Below are positions 51,858-63,086 of a DNA stretch of 64,000 bases, one piece after another (within the stretch, counting starts at the first letter, position 1; each line of letters starts with the position of its first letter). The DNA is taken from assembly GCA_045598825.1 (NCBI GenBank), contig JAZRUX010000017.1:29933-93932 (forward strand), written 5' to 3'. Made by a program: the position numbers and the translations under genes. A model generated the notes under the pieces. It made no database searches. It was not told the origin of the DNA and saw only the letters and a list, made by a program, of their open reading frames with translations. The DNA comes from Hennigella sp045598825. Its GTDB lineage: Bacteria > Bacillota_I > Bacilli_A > Mycoplasmatales > Mycoplasmoidaceae.

Positions 51858-51893
51858 AAATACATCTTAGATTTTTAAATCTAAAATGTATTT
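51858..51893. repeat. Long inverted repeat (16-bp arms)
   Basis: Arms AAATACATCTTAGATTT and AAATCTAAAATGTATTT pair over 16 positions with one C/A mismatch and a 2-base loop. It lies between convergent genes, in addition to the terminator at 51814-51835. It probably ends the minus-strand gene at 51915-52238, though the T tract is weak. Confidence 0.6.
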
Positions 51894-51914
51894 CTTAAAA
51901 ATAAATTAGTAGTA

Positions 51915-52238
51915 TTATTTCTTAGCAGCTTTCTTTTCAAGAATCTTAGCTTTACGAATTTCTACTTTTTCAAGGAATTCAACGTATTCTTTCTTGCTAG
52001 GCATAAATCAGTCCGCAGGAGTTGTAGATTGTGCATAAGCATTACATTTCTTAGCTCAAGCTTTTCTTCTAATTTCATTGTCTTTTTCTTTTTGTGCAGG
52101 TCAGAATCAGTCAGGAATGTTGTCTTTATCGTTGTAGGTTTCTTGTTTTTGACCTCAACGCATTTTTCTGAATTCTTGTCATTCAGCATCGTTAAATTTC
52201 TTGATTTGATCTAAAGAGTAAGTTAAATTGTTTTTCAT
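51915..52238 (-). CDS. Small Trp-rich charged protein, unknown
   Basis: 107 residues, ATG 52236-52238, with most of its Trp codons as TGA. Very rich in Lys/Glu and Trp. A short motif occurs twice: IPDWFWPAQKEK and PADWFMPSKKEY, about 33 residues apart, suggesting two copies of a small helical unit. Ends in EKKAAKK. No signal or membrane segment; no family recognised. Confidence 0.65.
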
Positions 52239-52306
52239 TTTTATTGCTCCATTTCTACTTTTTATACATATTATTATATATTATAGATATAGGGGAAGGA
52301 GCAATT

Positions 52307-52909
52307 ATGAGTGAAAAATTTGGTTTACTTACTATAGTAAGTAATAATTCTGCCCCTACATGGGCCTACATCGCAATTCAAGTTACAATGTGGGTTGCAG
52401 TGGTGAGCCAAATCTTCTTATTAGTTCCTGATATGGTCTTTGTTATACGAACCAAAGACACACGTGAAAATAAGTGGTTTAAGTGGATTGTATGATTTCT
52501 TTGTTCAGCAGGATGAATATGCTATGCAATCTTTCTAACATGAGAAAATATTCCAATTGAAGAAGCAGTAGGACTAGTTGTCTCTGAAACAGCCAATCTA
52601 ATATGCTTATTAATTATTTATGGAATTAAGATTAGAAATATTGTTGTTGCTAAACGTATTGGGTTAACTGAAAAACAATGGTGTTCCTTACAACATAGTT
52701 TCTATATGGTTAAAAAAGCTCTTTCTAAGAGAATGAGAAAAAAACTTAGAAAAGCTTGTCATCACTTATCATCTCGTGAACGTTTAGAACTATATATTAG
52801 TGTAATAAGAACACATCGTGTTTCAAAGCAACTACAAAAAACAATTCAAAAAGCAGCTAAGCGTGTTGCTAAACAAATGATTAAAAAGGCAAAGAAAAAA
52901 AGAGGATAA
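52307..52909 (+). CDS. PQ-loop/SemiSWEET-like membrane protein with basic tail
   Basis: 200 residues. The first 110 residues form three helices: WAYIAIQVTMWVAVVSQIFLLVPDMVF, then IRTKDTRENKWFKWIVW, and two more. The layout and the turn after helix 1 (VPDMVFVIRTKDT) resemble PQ-loop/SemiSWEET proteins, though Pro-Gln is Pro-Asp. The last ~75 residues are strongly basic (KKALSKRMRKKLRK, KKAKKKRG) and could contact nucleic acid or lipid. ATG 52307 with GGGGAAGGAG upstream. Confidence 0.65.
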
Positions 52910-52918
52910 CCTCTTTTT
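52896..52918. terminator. Terminator, PQ-loop-like gene / scpB
   Basis: GAGG/CCTC core extended by A and T tracts with ATAA loop; overlaps both stop codons, serving both strands. Confidence 0.75.
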
Positions 52919-53471
52919 ATCTTGAACTGTCGAAGAAGTTTAAATCATCTGTTGCATTAAAGTCAATTTCTTCGATGGGTGGTAATTCATTCAACGATTT
53001 AATTCCAAAAAGTTCAAAGAATTTTTGTGTAACAGAATATAAAAATGGGTTGCCTGGCGTTTCAGCTCTTCCAATATTTTCAATTAAACCTAATTCAATC
53101 AAACGATCAACTGCAAATGTTGGATCAATGTTTCTAATTTCTTCAATCTTCTGTCTTGTACAAGGTTGATTGTAGGCAATAATAGCTAATGTTTCTAATA
53201 ACGCTGGTGTAAGTGGGTTTTTTGTTTTAATATCAACTAATTTAGCCAAAAATTCATGATTTGATTCTTTAGTTAATAAATAATATTTATCACCAAAAAC
53301 CTTAATACATAAACCAATATTCTCATTGTCAGCATATTCTTTTGCCATTTCTTTTAATGTGGCTTTAATATCGTTGGTTGGAATGCTTAAAACTTTCTTT
53401 AGTGCTGATAACTCAACGCCTTCAGAACCAACTGTGTATAGTATAGATTCAATAACAGATTTATTATTCAT
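52917..53471 (-). CDS. scpB: Segregation and condensation protein B
   Basis: 184 residues, two winged-helix domains. It joins ScpA as the kleisin partner of SMC. Match: VIESILYTVGSEGVELSALKKVL and LLETLAIIAYNQPCTRQKIEEIR with LIELGLIENIGRAETPGNP. It follows scpA by 3 bases; its AAGGAGA ribosome binding site lies in the scpA end. Confidence 0.94.
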   Translation of the reverse strand: MNNKSVIESILYTVGSEGVELSALKKVLSIPTNDIKATLKEMAKEYADNENIGLCIKVFGDKYYLLTKESNHEFLAKLVDIKTKNPLTPALLETLAIIAYNQPCTRQKIEEIRNIDPTFAVDRLIELGLIENIGRAETPGNPFLYSVTQKFFELFGIKSLNELPPIEEIDFNATDDLNFFDSSR

Positions 53472-53474
53472 GGT

Positions 53475-54245
53475 TTATCTCCTTATAACATCAAAATATA
53501 TGTCATCATCAAATTCGGGTTGGTGTAACACAATTTGTCCGTTCTTAGCTAAATCTAATAAACAAACAAAGCATGTTACAAGATATTGATCTGATAAATA
53601 CTTTTCATCAATTAATTGGAAGAAATCGGACAAAGAGTATTTTGTAACATCTGGATATTTTTCAAATATTTCTTGAATTTCTTTTTCTACTTGTTCAGCA
53701 GAAACTTCCTGTACAATAATTTTTCGATTATTAAAAATGCTTAATCTTCATTTATCATATGCAGATTGCATTGCTTTTTGTAATGCTTTAAAGTTGATTT
53801 TATTTGGTATAACAAAGATTTCTTTGTTAATCTTAGTATTCAATAATGATTCAACATCATCTTGTTTTTTTGAAAACATCATTCCACGTTTATCATAAAA
53901 ATTATTTAATTTGGGAACAAGGTCACGATATTTTTTATATAAAATGATTTGATTAATTAATTTTTGTCTTTCAGCATCAATTTGACTTTGTTCTTCTTCA
54001 CTTAATTTAACAGTTTGACTTAAAATAGTCTTTGATTTAATTCAAACAAGTGTACTAGCAATTAACAGGTACTCACTAGCTTCATTAATTTCCAAATTCT
54101 TTTGTCCATAAACAAATTTTAAATATTGATCAGCTATAGTCAGGATATTAATATTTTCAATATCCATCTTGTTTTCTCTAACTAATGTTAAAAGTAAATC
54201 AAGTGGACCATCAAAATCTGATAATTGTAAATTAAGTTCTTGCAT
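53475..54245 (-). CDS. scpA: Segregation and condensation protein A
   Basis: 256 residues, bacterial kleisin. N-terminal DFDGPLDLLLTLVRENKMDI and INEASEYLLIASTLVWIKSK are the defining motifs. The C-terminal winged helix ends IYFDVIRR. One base separates it from the upstream DHFR-like stop (TAATATG). Confidence 0.93.
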
Positions 54246-54246
54246 T

Positions 54247-54747
54247 CTAATATCCTATGAAGTTTTGTTTTGCTTTTACAAAATAACGTGTTGTGTAACC
54301 ATCACATTCTTGTTTCTTTAATAAGTCAAAATCAGCAAAGTTGATTGAATCAAAAATACTTTGTACTGTAAATCCCATTTCTTCTGTTGTGTAATCAATG
54401 ATATAGTCAACATCCTTAGCAAATAATTCAACAATGTATCGTGTTGATCCTATGATATATAAATCTTCATCTTTATTACCAAATGTCGAAATTAAATCTT
54501 TTCTATCATGAGTAATTAGTGCATTAGACATTTTCTTTGCTTTTCTAATATTCTTAGTAAAAATAATGTTAACACGGTTTGGTAGTGGTTTACCATGGAA
54601 TGCAGAAAAAGTTTCAAGTGGGTAAAGAGTTGTTTTATGATTTGTTAATTTAACAATAGCTTTTCATGCTTTTGCTTTTAATTGTTCTGGATTATCTAAA
54701 GTCGTTAAACGCTTTTTAGAATCATGCATTGTTATTAAATAAATCAT
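54247..54747 (-). CDS. Degenerate dihydrofolate reductase-like protein
   Basis: 166 residues, the size of DHFR. GKPLPNRVNIIFTKN and DLYIIGSTRYIVELF align to the DHFR core (GKPLPxRxNIVLT and FVIGGxxIYxxF). But the N-terminal catalytic segment is unlike DHFR: the expected LPxxLPE(D)L reads TTLDNPEQLK, so the substrate-binding acid is Gln, the GRKT motif reads YPLET, and the GG pair is GS. Enzymatic function is therefore doubtful. It could be a pseudoenzyme. Shares TAATG with plsC. Confidence 0.65.
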
Positions 54748-55517
54748 TATTTACTCTCTTCTTGTGCTTTTTTCTTTAACTCAAAATATTTTTGTTCAAT
54801 GTTTGTTTGTAATGAACCCATCAATGGTTCAGGTTTGGTTGTAATAAAATTATTTGGTTGGGCTGGTTTTAAAGCTGTAATGTAAACTTTTTTCTCGTGT
54901 CCAACTTTTCTTTTGATATCAGTTCCATAGATTACCATTGGTGTAATAGCAATATAATTTTCAAATGCTACTTTTAAAGTGGTTGGTTGAAATTGTTTAA
55001 ATTCATCACCATAGACCCTTGTTCCTTCTGGAAATACGAAGATTGAAAAACCTTTTTTAATATTTTCGTTTTGTTTAACGTAACATCTTAAAATACTTCT
55101 GCCATCATCTCGTTTAATAAAAATACCATCCATTAATTCAATTACACAACGTGTATATCAATCTTGACTTAATTCTCATTTAGAGATAAATGAAATTTGC
55201 CCCATTTTGCCACTTTCATATAAAACTTTAAATGCAACCATTGGATCAAGAATGCTTTTGTGATTTGCAATGAATAACATTTGCTTTGTTGGTAGACTAT
55301 CAACTCCATCAGCAACAACTTTAACTCGCTTAATATACATGAACTTGCTAAAGATCTTATAAACTAATTTTAGTCGGTCAGCAAGAAAAACAGAATTTGG
55401 GTCTTTTTTATATTTTCTAGCTTGATGATTTGCTCATAAAGCATTGAAAAATAGGGCTAAGCCAACAAATGGCACTGATAATCCATATCCAATTGATTTG
55501 AATATTTTCTTAATCAT
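54747..55517 (-). CDS. plsC: 1-acyl-sn-glycerol-3-phosphate acyltransferase
   Basis: 256 residues. Makes phosphatidic acid. Motif 1 NHKSILD, motif 3 FPEGTR and motif 4 TPMVIYG are present; the N-terminal IGYGLSVPFVGLALFFNA is one membrane helix. ATG 55515-55517. Several TGA Trp codons. Follows rpsU by 11 bases, so it is likely read from the rpsU promoter. Confidence 0.9.
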
Positions 55518-55528
55518 GTTTATTCCTA

Positions 55529-55696
55529 TTATTTAAATTTTCTTCTTTGTGCTTGTTTAGATTTTTCAGCTTTTTTAAGACCTGGTCTTAAGTAGTAGGT
55601 GTGAGCTTGTGCAGCTCGACGTGTTTCAGCAGAAATTCTACTGAATTTTTTCATAGCGTCATTCAAATCGCCGTCTTTAACGATTACTTTTTGCAT
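55529..55696 (-). CDS. rpsU: 30S ribosomal protein S21
   Basis: 55 residues. MQKVIVKDGDLNDAMKKFSR at the N-terminus and a basic tail RRKFK are typical. GAGAGGTGG ribosome binding site 7 bases upstream of ATG 55694-55696. Read from its own promoter after a terminator; downstream plsC likely shares it. Confidence 0.95.
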   Translation of the reverse strand: MQKVIVKDGDLNDAMKKFSRISAETRRAAQAHTYYLRPGLKKAEKSKQAQRRKFK

Positions 55697-55756
55697 AAAT
55701 TCACCACCTCTCGTTGATTAATATATTAATTATATATATTTTATAAATAAAAAAAT

Positions 55757-55774
55757 AAAGACCTAATGGTCTTT
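55757..55774 (-). terminator. Terminator after the giant lipoprotein
   Basis: AAAGACC/GGTCTTT with TAAT loop, 5 bases past the stop. Confidence 0.7.
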
Positions 55775-55779
55775 ACCTT

Positions 55780-58700
55780 TTAAATACAGAAGCAAGGGAT
55801 GTATGCAAATTTACTTGTTTCTGCCATAAGCCCTTTAAGGGATACGTTTCTACGTCATCCTTCTATATTAAAGTAATTTCAGTTTATGTCCTCAGGATCA
55901 TCTTCAGTATTTGGAATATACACTGAACGAGTTCAATATTCTATAGGGTTGGTGCCACCTACGGTAGTTCTAATTCTCTTCTTGTACATATCTTCGCCGT
56001 CATAGTATTCATATCGATATCCTTCTTCGGCTGAACGATCTGTCATGCCCATTTCTATACAAGATGCTATCCAAATCTTTTGCATTTGCTTTGAAATTCC
56101 ATAACCACCATTTAAAATTTCATTTGGTCCAAGATAAGATTTTGAAACGGCAAGCATTCCACTTTGAATTTCAGCAGGCAAATATGTAATAAATGTTTGT
56201 GATAAGAAGTTATAGAATTTTGTGGCAGGTCATGTTATACCAACTGTTGGATCAATCTCATAATCCATATATTGTAAATCGGGTGCATTGTTTTTATGAG
56301 TTATAACATTAACAAATTCAAAAGTTAAAGCTGCTTTTTCAGTATCTGAAACATCATCATGATTTTCAGCAATGATTCTAACACTATGTGTTACTTGTTC
56401 AGTGTCACTAAATTTTACATTTATTGGTTTAGTAAATCCAACCATAGATTTAGACTTATCTAACCCAATCTTTTCTTTTAGTGCGTCTAAACCGCCTTGG
56501 CCATGAACAGTTGAAATGACTTCAGATCATTCCATATTCTGAAATACAGCTTCTGGAGATGGAAGAACAGTAACTGTAATTTCATCAGTTGTGTCAGTAT
56601 AAGCAAGTGATCTTCCCACTTTGTCTAGTTCACCTTGAACTTTAAGTTTAAATTGGTATTGTTGTGCGGTAGGTGGAAGATTAGAAACACATAATAAATT
56701 ATCATTAAAAAATAAATGAGCTTCTTGTGGTAATCCAGTACAATCAATAGCTTTAAATTGACAAGTTTCTTGTATAGATTCTCCTGCCGGATTTAAAGTA
56801 TATTTAAATTCTTTATCACTTATTACAATAATATCAGAAGGTCCACTAGCGATTGTGGCTTCCTTAAAGCCTCCAGTAACTTCAAATACAGCATTATTTA
56901 CTTTAATAGTAATTGGACTTGATCTAGCTGTATATTTAGTATTTGATGTTGGCGATGGTTTTCTTTCATAAGTAGCAACAACATTAAATGTTCATAAATT
57001 AATATCAGCTGATACATTTTCGTTCCATGAAAGTTTACCATTTGAGTCAATTGATACATAGTCTTTAAGTTTTTCATGGGCAGAATCAGTTTCAATAGCT
57101 CAAGTACAACCAGTTACTGTTTCTTTATGCCCGTCAGAATAAGATAATTGGCCATTAAAGTTCTTTTCTGACGTACCACTAGTTCATTCGGTTGGTGTAA
57201 TTTCTGTAACACCATCAATAACTGAGAATGATGCTTCGCCAACTGTAAATTTAATTGTTTTTGTTTCAGCTGTAAATGTTTGTCCACTATAGTTTCATGT
57301 AACCTTAAATGCAAAATTATATTCACCAGCTTCAATGTTGTTATTTCAAGCAACTTGGTGTGAAGCAGAGTCAACTCACACTTGGCTAGCACTTAAGTGT
57401 GGTTTACCTTGTTCAGCTTTTTCAACATATTCAAATGTACATTCATTTGTAATATCTTCAAGTGATCCTGAAGTCTTTTCATACATAACTTGATATGCCG
57501 GTCCTTGAGTACCTGGACACCATTCTTGAGCAGAAATAGTTGTTGTTCCACCATTAATCACAATTTCAGATGAAGTAACAGTTAATTCTAGGCTAACTTT
57601 ATCAGTATATGTCTTTTCAATTTTAGTTAGGGTATAGCTAGCTGTCATATCAAATTTGTATGTGCCTCTTGAAACCTTATTTCCAATTGATGGAGTAACA
57701 ACGCTATTACCATCACCACTAAATTTAGCAGCAATTCCTGTTGGTGCACCCTCACCGAACGAAATTTGGCTTTGAAATTTAACAGGTTCAGCATCATCGC
57801 CTTTTCAACCAGGCTGAAAAGTTTTTGGTCAATCAAACGCTTGGAATTCACGACATTCAGCTTTTAAAGCACCACTATCATGTTTAATTTCAAAGACATT
57901 TTCCTTGATTTCAATAGTGATTACTTCTGATGTTTGTTCAAATGGATGTGATTGTAAACCTGACTTAGTAATTGAGGCTTTTAATTTAATCTTGTAAGTA
58001 CCCTTCTTTAAAGTATCATCTCAAGATATAACTCCAGTTTCTTTATTAAAACTAAAGCTACTTAGGAAATCAGCAGTTTCTCCGCCATCTAAAAATTCAA
58101 ATGTTGTGTCTTTAGTAACATCTTTCAAGTGATCTTTGTCACCCAGTTTTGTATTAAATGTTAAATTTTTAACATTTCCAGCATATCCTTCATGTCCGTT
58201 TTGAACATCAGTAATTTTACCTACAACATCTAAGTGAAATTCTAGTGGAACTATATTAAGTACTACCTCTTTTGATTTAACAATACGGTCTTTAATGATT
58301 GTACCGTGCGAAAACTTAGCTTGAACTTTAAATGAAATAGACTTGGCTACTCTAGCATCCATATTAGAACTTCATGTAACTTTACCAAAATTTGGAGATT
58401 CTTTATTGTTTTCAATAGTAATTTTTCCTTTGAATGCTTCAGGTTGAACATCAACTACTTCTCATGAAACGTTTGCAGCTTCTATTGCTTTATTTTTATA
58501 AATACAAGCAAATGCTTCTTGTGTTGTTCCACCTTCCCCTTCAATGGTTGAAATTGGTGTTATATCTTCTAATCCGCCATATGTTACTTTGCTAGTACCT
58601 TGTTGAATATCAATATGAATCTTCGCACTATCACAAGTAAATTCACCTAATTTTGGGTGTATGTATTTTGCTGTAACATAAACATCTTGACTTTTATCAC

Positions 58701-60885
58701 TAATATATGCAGTTTCTACAGGTCAGTAAAGTTTTCCATCTGAACTAATTTTTACAAAGTTAGCAGCACCTGGTGTGGCTTGAGTTATTGAATAACTTGA
58801 TGCCACTACTTCTTGATTATTAAATTTACATTTTCAAGGTTTAGTATCATTAAAAACTTCACCTTCAACAATTTTAGTGATATCGGTTGTCCCGCCTTGA
58901 CATACAAATGATGCTTTCTCTAATGAAAATGTAATATCAGCAATATCTTTTTTGTATGTTTTTCAGTCTCGTTTTAGTTCAGCACTAACTTTAAATTTAT
59001 ATTTATTTTGGTCGTCATATTTAACTACACCATCTCATGAAACTTCACCGTTTGCTATTCGAATAAATTTCGCTTCTTTACCAGTGGTTTCAACAATAGT
59101 TCATGTCGCTTCCTTTGTGACATCTTTGCCATCAAGAGTTGCCTTATACACCGTTTTTCCATCAATGCCTTCTTTACCTTCTAATTTGTTAGAACCCGTA
59201 ATAACAAATGGTAAAGCTTCTAATGTTAAAGTTATTTGATCTGATTTGCGTGTATATTCTTTATCTGTGATGCTTGATTTGAATTTTCCTTGAGCAAAAA
59301 ATTTATAAGTTCCGTCAGAAATTGTGCCATCTCAAACAACCAATCCGTCAGTTTGAATATCTAGTCCTTCCGGTTTTTTTGGAGTGCAATCAACAATTTC
59401 TCATGTAATTTTGTCTGTAACGGGTTGATCATTAAAGAGAATTTTTCATGGCTGAGCAGCTTTACCACCTTGTCCTTCTTTGCCACTTAAAATAGTAGAT
59501 CCTGATGTTACATTAATATTTGGACCAATAACTACAACTTTTATACCGATTGATGCTTTATATGTTGTAACGTCTGGATTCTCACATTCAACATCAATAT
59601 TAAATGTGTATCCCTTTTCACCACTTGCAACAATTTTTTCATTTCAACTTAAATAATGACTTGTTTTATCAAAAGAAAAGAATTTATTAACTTCTCCTTG
59701 AGTCGTTGTTCCTGTTGCAGTTAATTTATAAGTTGGTGTAAGTTTATAAAATGATGGGTCTTTTCCGTTGATTTGAAATTGTGTTTTAACAACATTACTT
59801 CGACCTTCACCTTCTTTTCCATCTAATTTTTCTTCACCTTCAATAATTTCAAAGGTTGTTTTGGTTTCATTAATTGTTAAATTAATTGTAGATGTTGTTG
59901 CAACAACTTCACGTTGTGTACCGGGTAACGTATAACCACATTTTATTTCAAATTGATAAGTTTTTGCATCAGAGTGTTTTGCATCTCATGCTAACTTACC
60001 ACTCTGTAAACTGTCAGAATTAATTTCAATGCCTTCAACTTTTTCAGGACTAGTTTTTCATCAATTAAGTTGAGATGGTTGTAGAGCTTTTCCTCTAAAT
60101 AAAGCTATTCAATTTCCTTCTTGTTCTCCAGCAAATCCTTGCTCACCAACTGGGAATTCTCCTTCTTCCCCAGAGTAAGTAAGTTTTAATTGATTTGGCA
60201 CATCATCTAGGATACCAACTATTTTGATGCTTGTTACTTGATCAGTAAGAACCTTTTCTCGAATTGTCAATGTTGAAGTGGGTTGAGTTGGATCGGTAGG
60301 TGGTTCTCACACTCAATTTTCACCAGCATCATCTGGTACTTCTTGTTCATTAACATAAATCCTTATTGGTCCACCTTCGGTTTCGGGGTTTAAATAACGA
60401 TACTCACTACTTGTTATGGTAATATTAGTGATATAATTTTTATTCTGTTCAGCAATTCTGTTTGATAATGAAATTTCATCAGCAGGATCATCACATGCTG
60501 ATTTAACAATGATTGATTTATTTATTGCAACTGAAACATGAATGTCGGTTGTTGACACAGATGAAGCAAAAATAGTTAATTTGTATTGTTTGCCATTAAC
60601 AGGATTAAAAGTAAAATCTTTGCCCTGTTTTAATACTACTTGTTTTGTTGGTGACTTTCAGTTCAAAATAATGTCTATTTCTCTAAACTCAGCATCTCCA
60701 ATATCTACAATAGCATTAAACTCTTTTCCTACAATTGCCTCTTTGTTAGATATTGTTACTGTGTCAACAGATTCAAAGTCTATTTCAAACTTTTGTATTT
60801 CTGGCGAACAAGAAATAGCCGTGCAAGCAGCACCAGCAGCTATAACTGTTGCTCCTATTGGTAATAAAAATATCTTAGATTTCAT
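55780..60885 (-). CDS. Giant lipoprotein with at least 11 Ig-like repeats
   Basis: 1701 residues, open throughout when TGA is Trp. The signal peptide ends in lipobox AISC. After ~170 residues come at least eleven repeats of about 90-110 residues; each holds a W-x-I/V strand followed by WD/WN and a YKF-type strand before a T-x-x-L edge, e.g. ATWTIVET, VSWDGVV and KYKFKVSAEL. Several linkers carry GKEGxxGK (LDGKEGEGR, LSGKEGQGG, LEGKEGIDG). This fits a rod of beta-sandwich (Ig/Big-like) domains ending in a ~300-residue non-repeat domain. It is probably a long surface adhesin or shield. Its gene stands alone between terminators. Confidence 0.85.
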
Positions 60886-60939
60886 TTAAAACCCACTTTC
60901 CAAAAAAATTATATATATAAAAAATATGAAAAAATAAAT

Positions 60940-60960
60940 AAAATAAGCTTTGCTTATTTT
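60940..60960 (-). terminator. Terminator after the ECF S-component gene
   Basis: AAAATAAGC/GCTTATTTT with TTT loop, overlapping the stop codon; A-rich plus strand gives a minus-strand T tract. Confidence 0.7.
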
Positions 60961-61876
60961 AATTCCAAGAAGCATTTATTTTATTGACTATATTTAAAAC
61001 TTTAATATCAAAAAGACAAACAACACCAAATAATACTGATGCTTCCACTGGTACTTTTACTGCTTCCAGTGCTATCCTGGGAACCAAATAGAACAATGAA
61101 CCATACTTTAAAAATGGTTCGGGAGTTATTCCGCCATTGATAAATTTAATATATTCCACTGCCGTAATTGGACCTAAAGCTATTGAAAATAATAGCATAA
61201 TAATTACCACTAAAGAGCTAGAATATACAAAATTTATCATGATTTTGTGTTCTTTATCTCCTATTTTCATTGTTAATGTGAGAATAGTTAAAACTTCAAA
61301 AACAATGATTAAAATACTAATACCAGCAACTACAGTTCATTTATAAATTTGATAAAATTGCTCATATTCTTCTTCATGTCCTTGAAAATGAATTGATGGG
61401 TCTAATCAAACCAAAAGAGCAACATAACTTAAAATGGCAAAAGAGATAACTAATATTTGATTAATGATGATGTCTAATGTGATATTTTGTCCTTCTTTTA
61501 ACTTACGATATCGGCATCATCCAGCAATTAACCCCGAAATAAGACCTACTATTGGTTCTTGAAGAGCATACATCCAAAATCAGATGCCCCCTCCTGCCAT
61601 TAAAAAACTAATAGTATCAGTAATAAACCCCATCAACAATCCAACAATTGGTCCAAAATATCATCCAATAACCATTACTGGAACTCATGCTAGAGAAATA
61701 GATAAAGCAAAAGGAGCTATTCTAATAGTAACAAGACCCAAAACAAGTCTTAGGGCTATTAAAATGGCCATTAAAAATAATAAGCGAACAGATCGAAATG
61801 ATTTGATTGGTGAAAAAGGAAAGAAAAACTTCTTTACTGAATATGTTGAGTCTTTCTTTTCCTTTTGATCAATCAT
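60959..61876 (-). CDS. ECF transporter substrate-binding (S) subunit
   Basis: 305 residues, about six to eight membrane helices. The N-terminal part (RLLFLMAILIALRLVLG, then LAWVPVMVIGWYFGPIVGLLMGFITDTISFLM) has the pattern of ECF S components, closest by eye to the folate-type FolT group, but the vitamin cannot be assigned. It would dock with EcfT/EcfA1A2 encoded at 5.8-8.5 kb. C-terminal half is longer than usual. Starts 3 bases after the upstream membrane gene ends. Confidence 0.75.
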
Positions 61877-61879
61877 GAA

Positions 61880-63085
61880 TTATTTCTTTTTTGTGTCCTT
61901 TTTAGATTTAGGATCGTTTACTTCTGTAGGTTTTTGTACATCTACTTTTGGTGGTACTGGGTTTTGTCCTGATTCAGAAGAGAACAAATCAACATAATCT
62001 TTAATTTTTTTTTCAATTAAGTTTGGGTCAGATTTTGGGTTACAAATAGAACCAATAACAACTGGAACAATATTTGCTCCAATTATTGCACAAAGTGCAA
62101 TAAACATTCATTTCCAAACTTGATAACCAAGATACCTTATTGTGTTTGTTTCCTCTTCAACAATTCCATAACCTAGTAATCAAGTTTTATTTAAATCAAG
62201 CATGATCATCAGGAAAGATAATCCAATAATCATTAAGACAAAACCTCAATTAAAATAAAATCAAAGATTTGGATTATTTTTCTTTTTACCATTTACCAAC
62301 GATATTAAAGTTGTGGTGGTTGGATATGCGCATAATCCAGATAAAATGATATAAATAATACCACTATCAATTGTTCTTAAACCTAATGCTTCGCCGTCAA
62401 CATTTACTTGTAAATTTTGAGCCATAAAAGCAAATACTGATGTTGCAATAAAAGTTAAAGATAACAAAATCATTAATATAACTGAAATGATTTTCATTGC
62501 AGGTACTATTCTTGGTTTTGTTTTATAACGATAAAACTTTCCTTGCTTAATATCATCGTTTAATTTTGCATATGCTTTCCCAAGCAAATATGGGTTTTCA
62601 TATGGTGTGGCAGCTAATGGAATTCCTGCGCCTCCAGCAAAGGCAAAATTAGAATTTGGTCTAGGAGTATCTTCGTCATATTGTGGCTTAGCTTTCAAGT
62701 CAATATGAGGATCAGTTGCAGTTACTTTTTTTCCTGCAACCAAATCATCTAAATTGACTTTAAACATATTGTTACAATAAGTAACAAGATAGTTCATTGA
62801 ATCAATTAAGTCTGTTTCATCGTCATATTTGTAGTTATCATTAATAGCAAAAGATTCTTTTGTTAATTTGTTAAATGCTTGTACTAATGATTTTGACAAA
62901 TATTCACTGCCAATTCTTGCTTTAGGAAATATTTTTTCACATGCAGCTAATACATCTAATTCAGTACGAATTGTTGCATTAAAATCTGGTCGTTTTAAAT
63001 ATGGAATAAAAGATGATGAGCTATCTAAAATAGCATGTAATCTTTTAGCGTGTTGTATATATAAGTCTTTTTCTAATTTTTTCAT
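61880..63085 (-). CDS. Membrane protein with long N-terminal domain, unknown
   Basis: 401 residues. The first ~200 residues are soluble and mostly helical, then four membrane segments (about residues 205-225, 240-260, 276-293, 322-345), then a polar, Pro/Lys-rich tail (PPKVDVQKP to KKDTKKK). No family recognised. It starts one base after holA (TAATATG) and precedes the S component, so all three are co-transcribed. Confidence 0.7.
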
Positions 63086-63086
63086 A

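Noticed and set aside
56898..57851. Several Leu/Gln-rich minus-strand ORFs of 65-92 codons inside the giant lipoprotein gene
   Set aside because: They lie in another frame of the lipoprotein gene, which stays open across the whole stretch with repeat-consistent sequence. Their odd composition is a shadow of its Thr/Glu/Lys codons.
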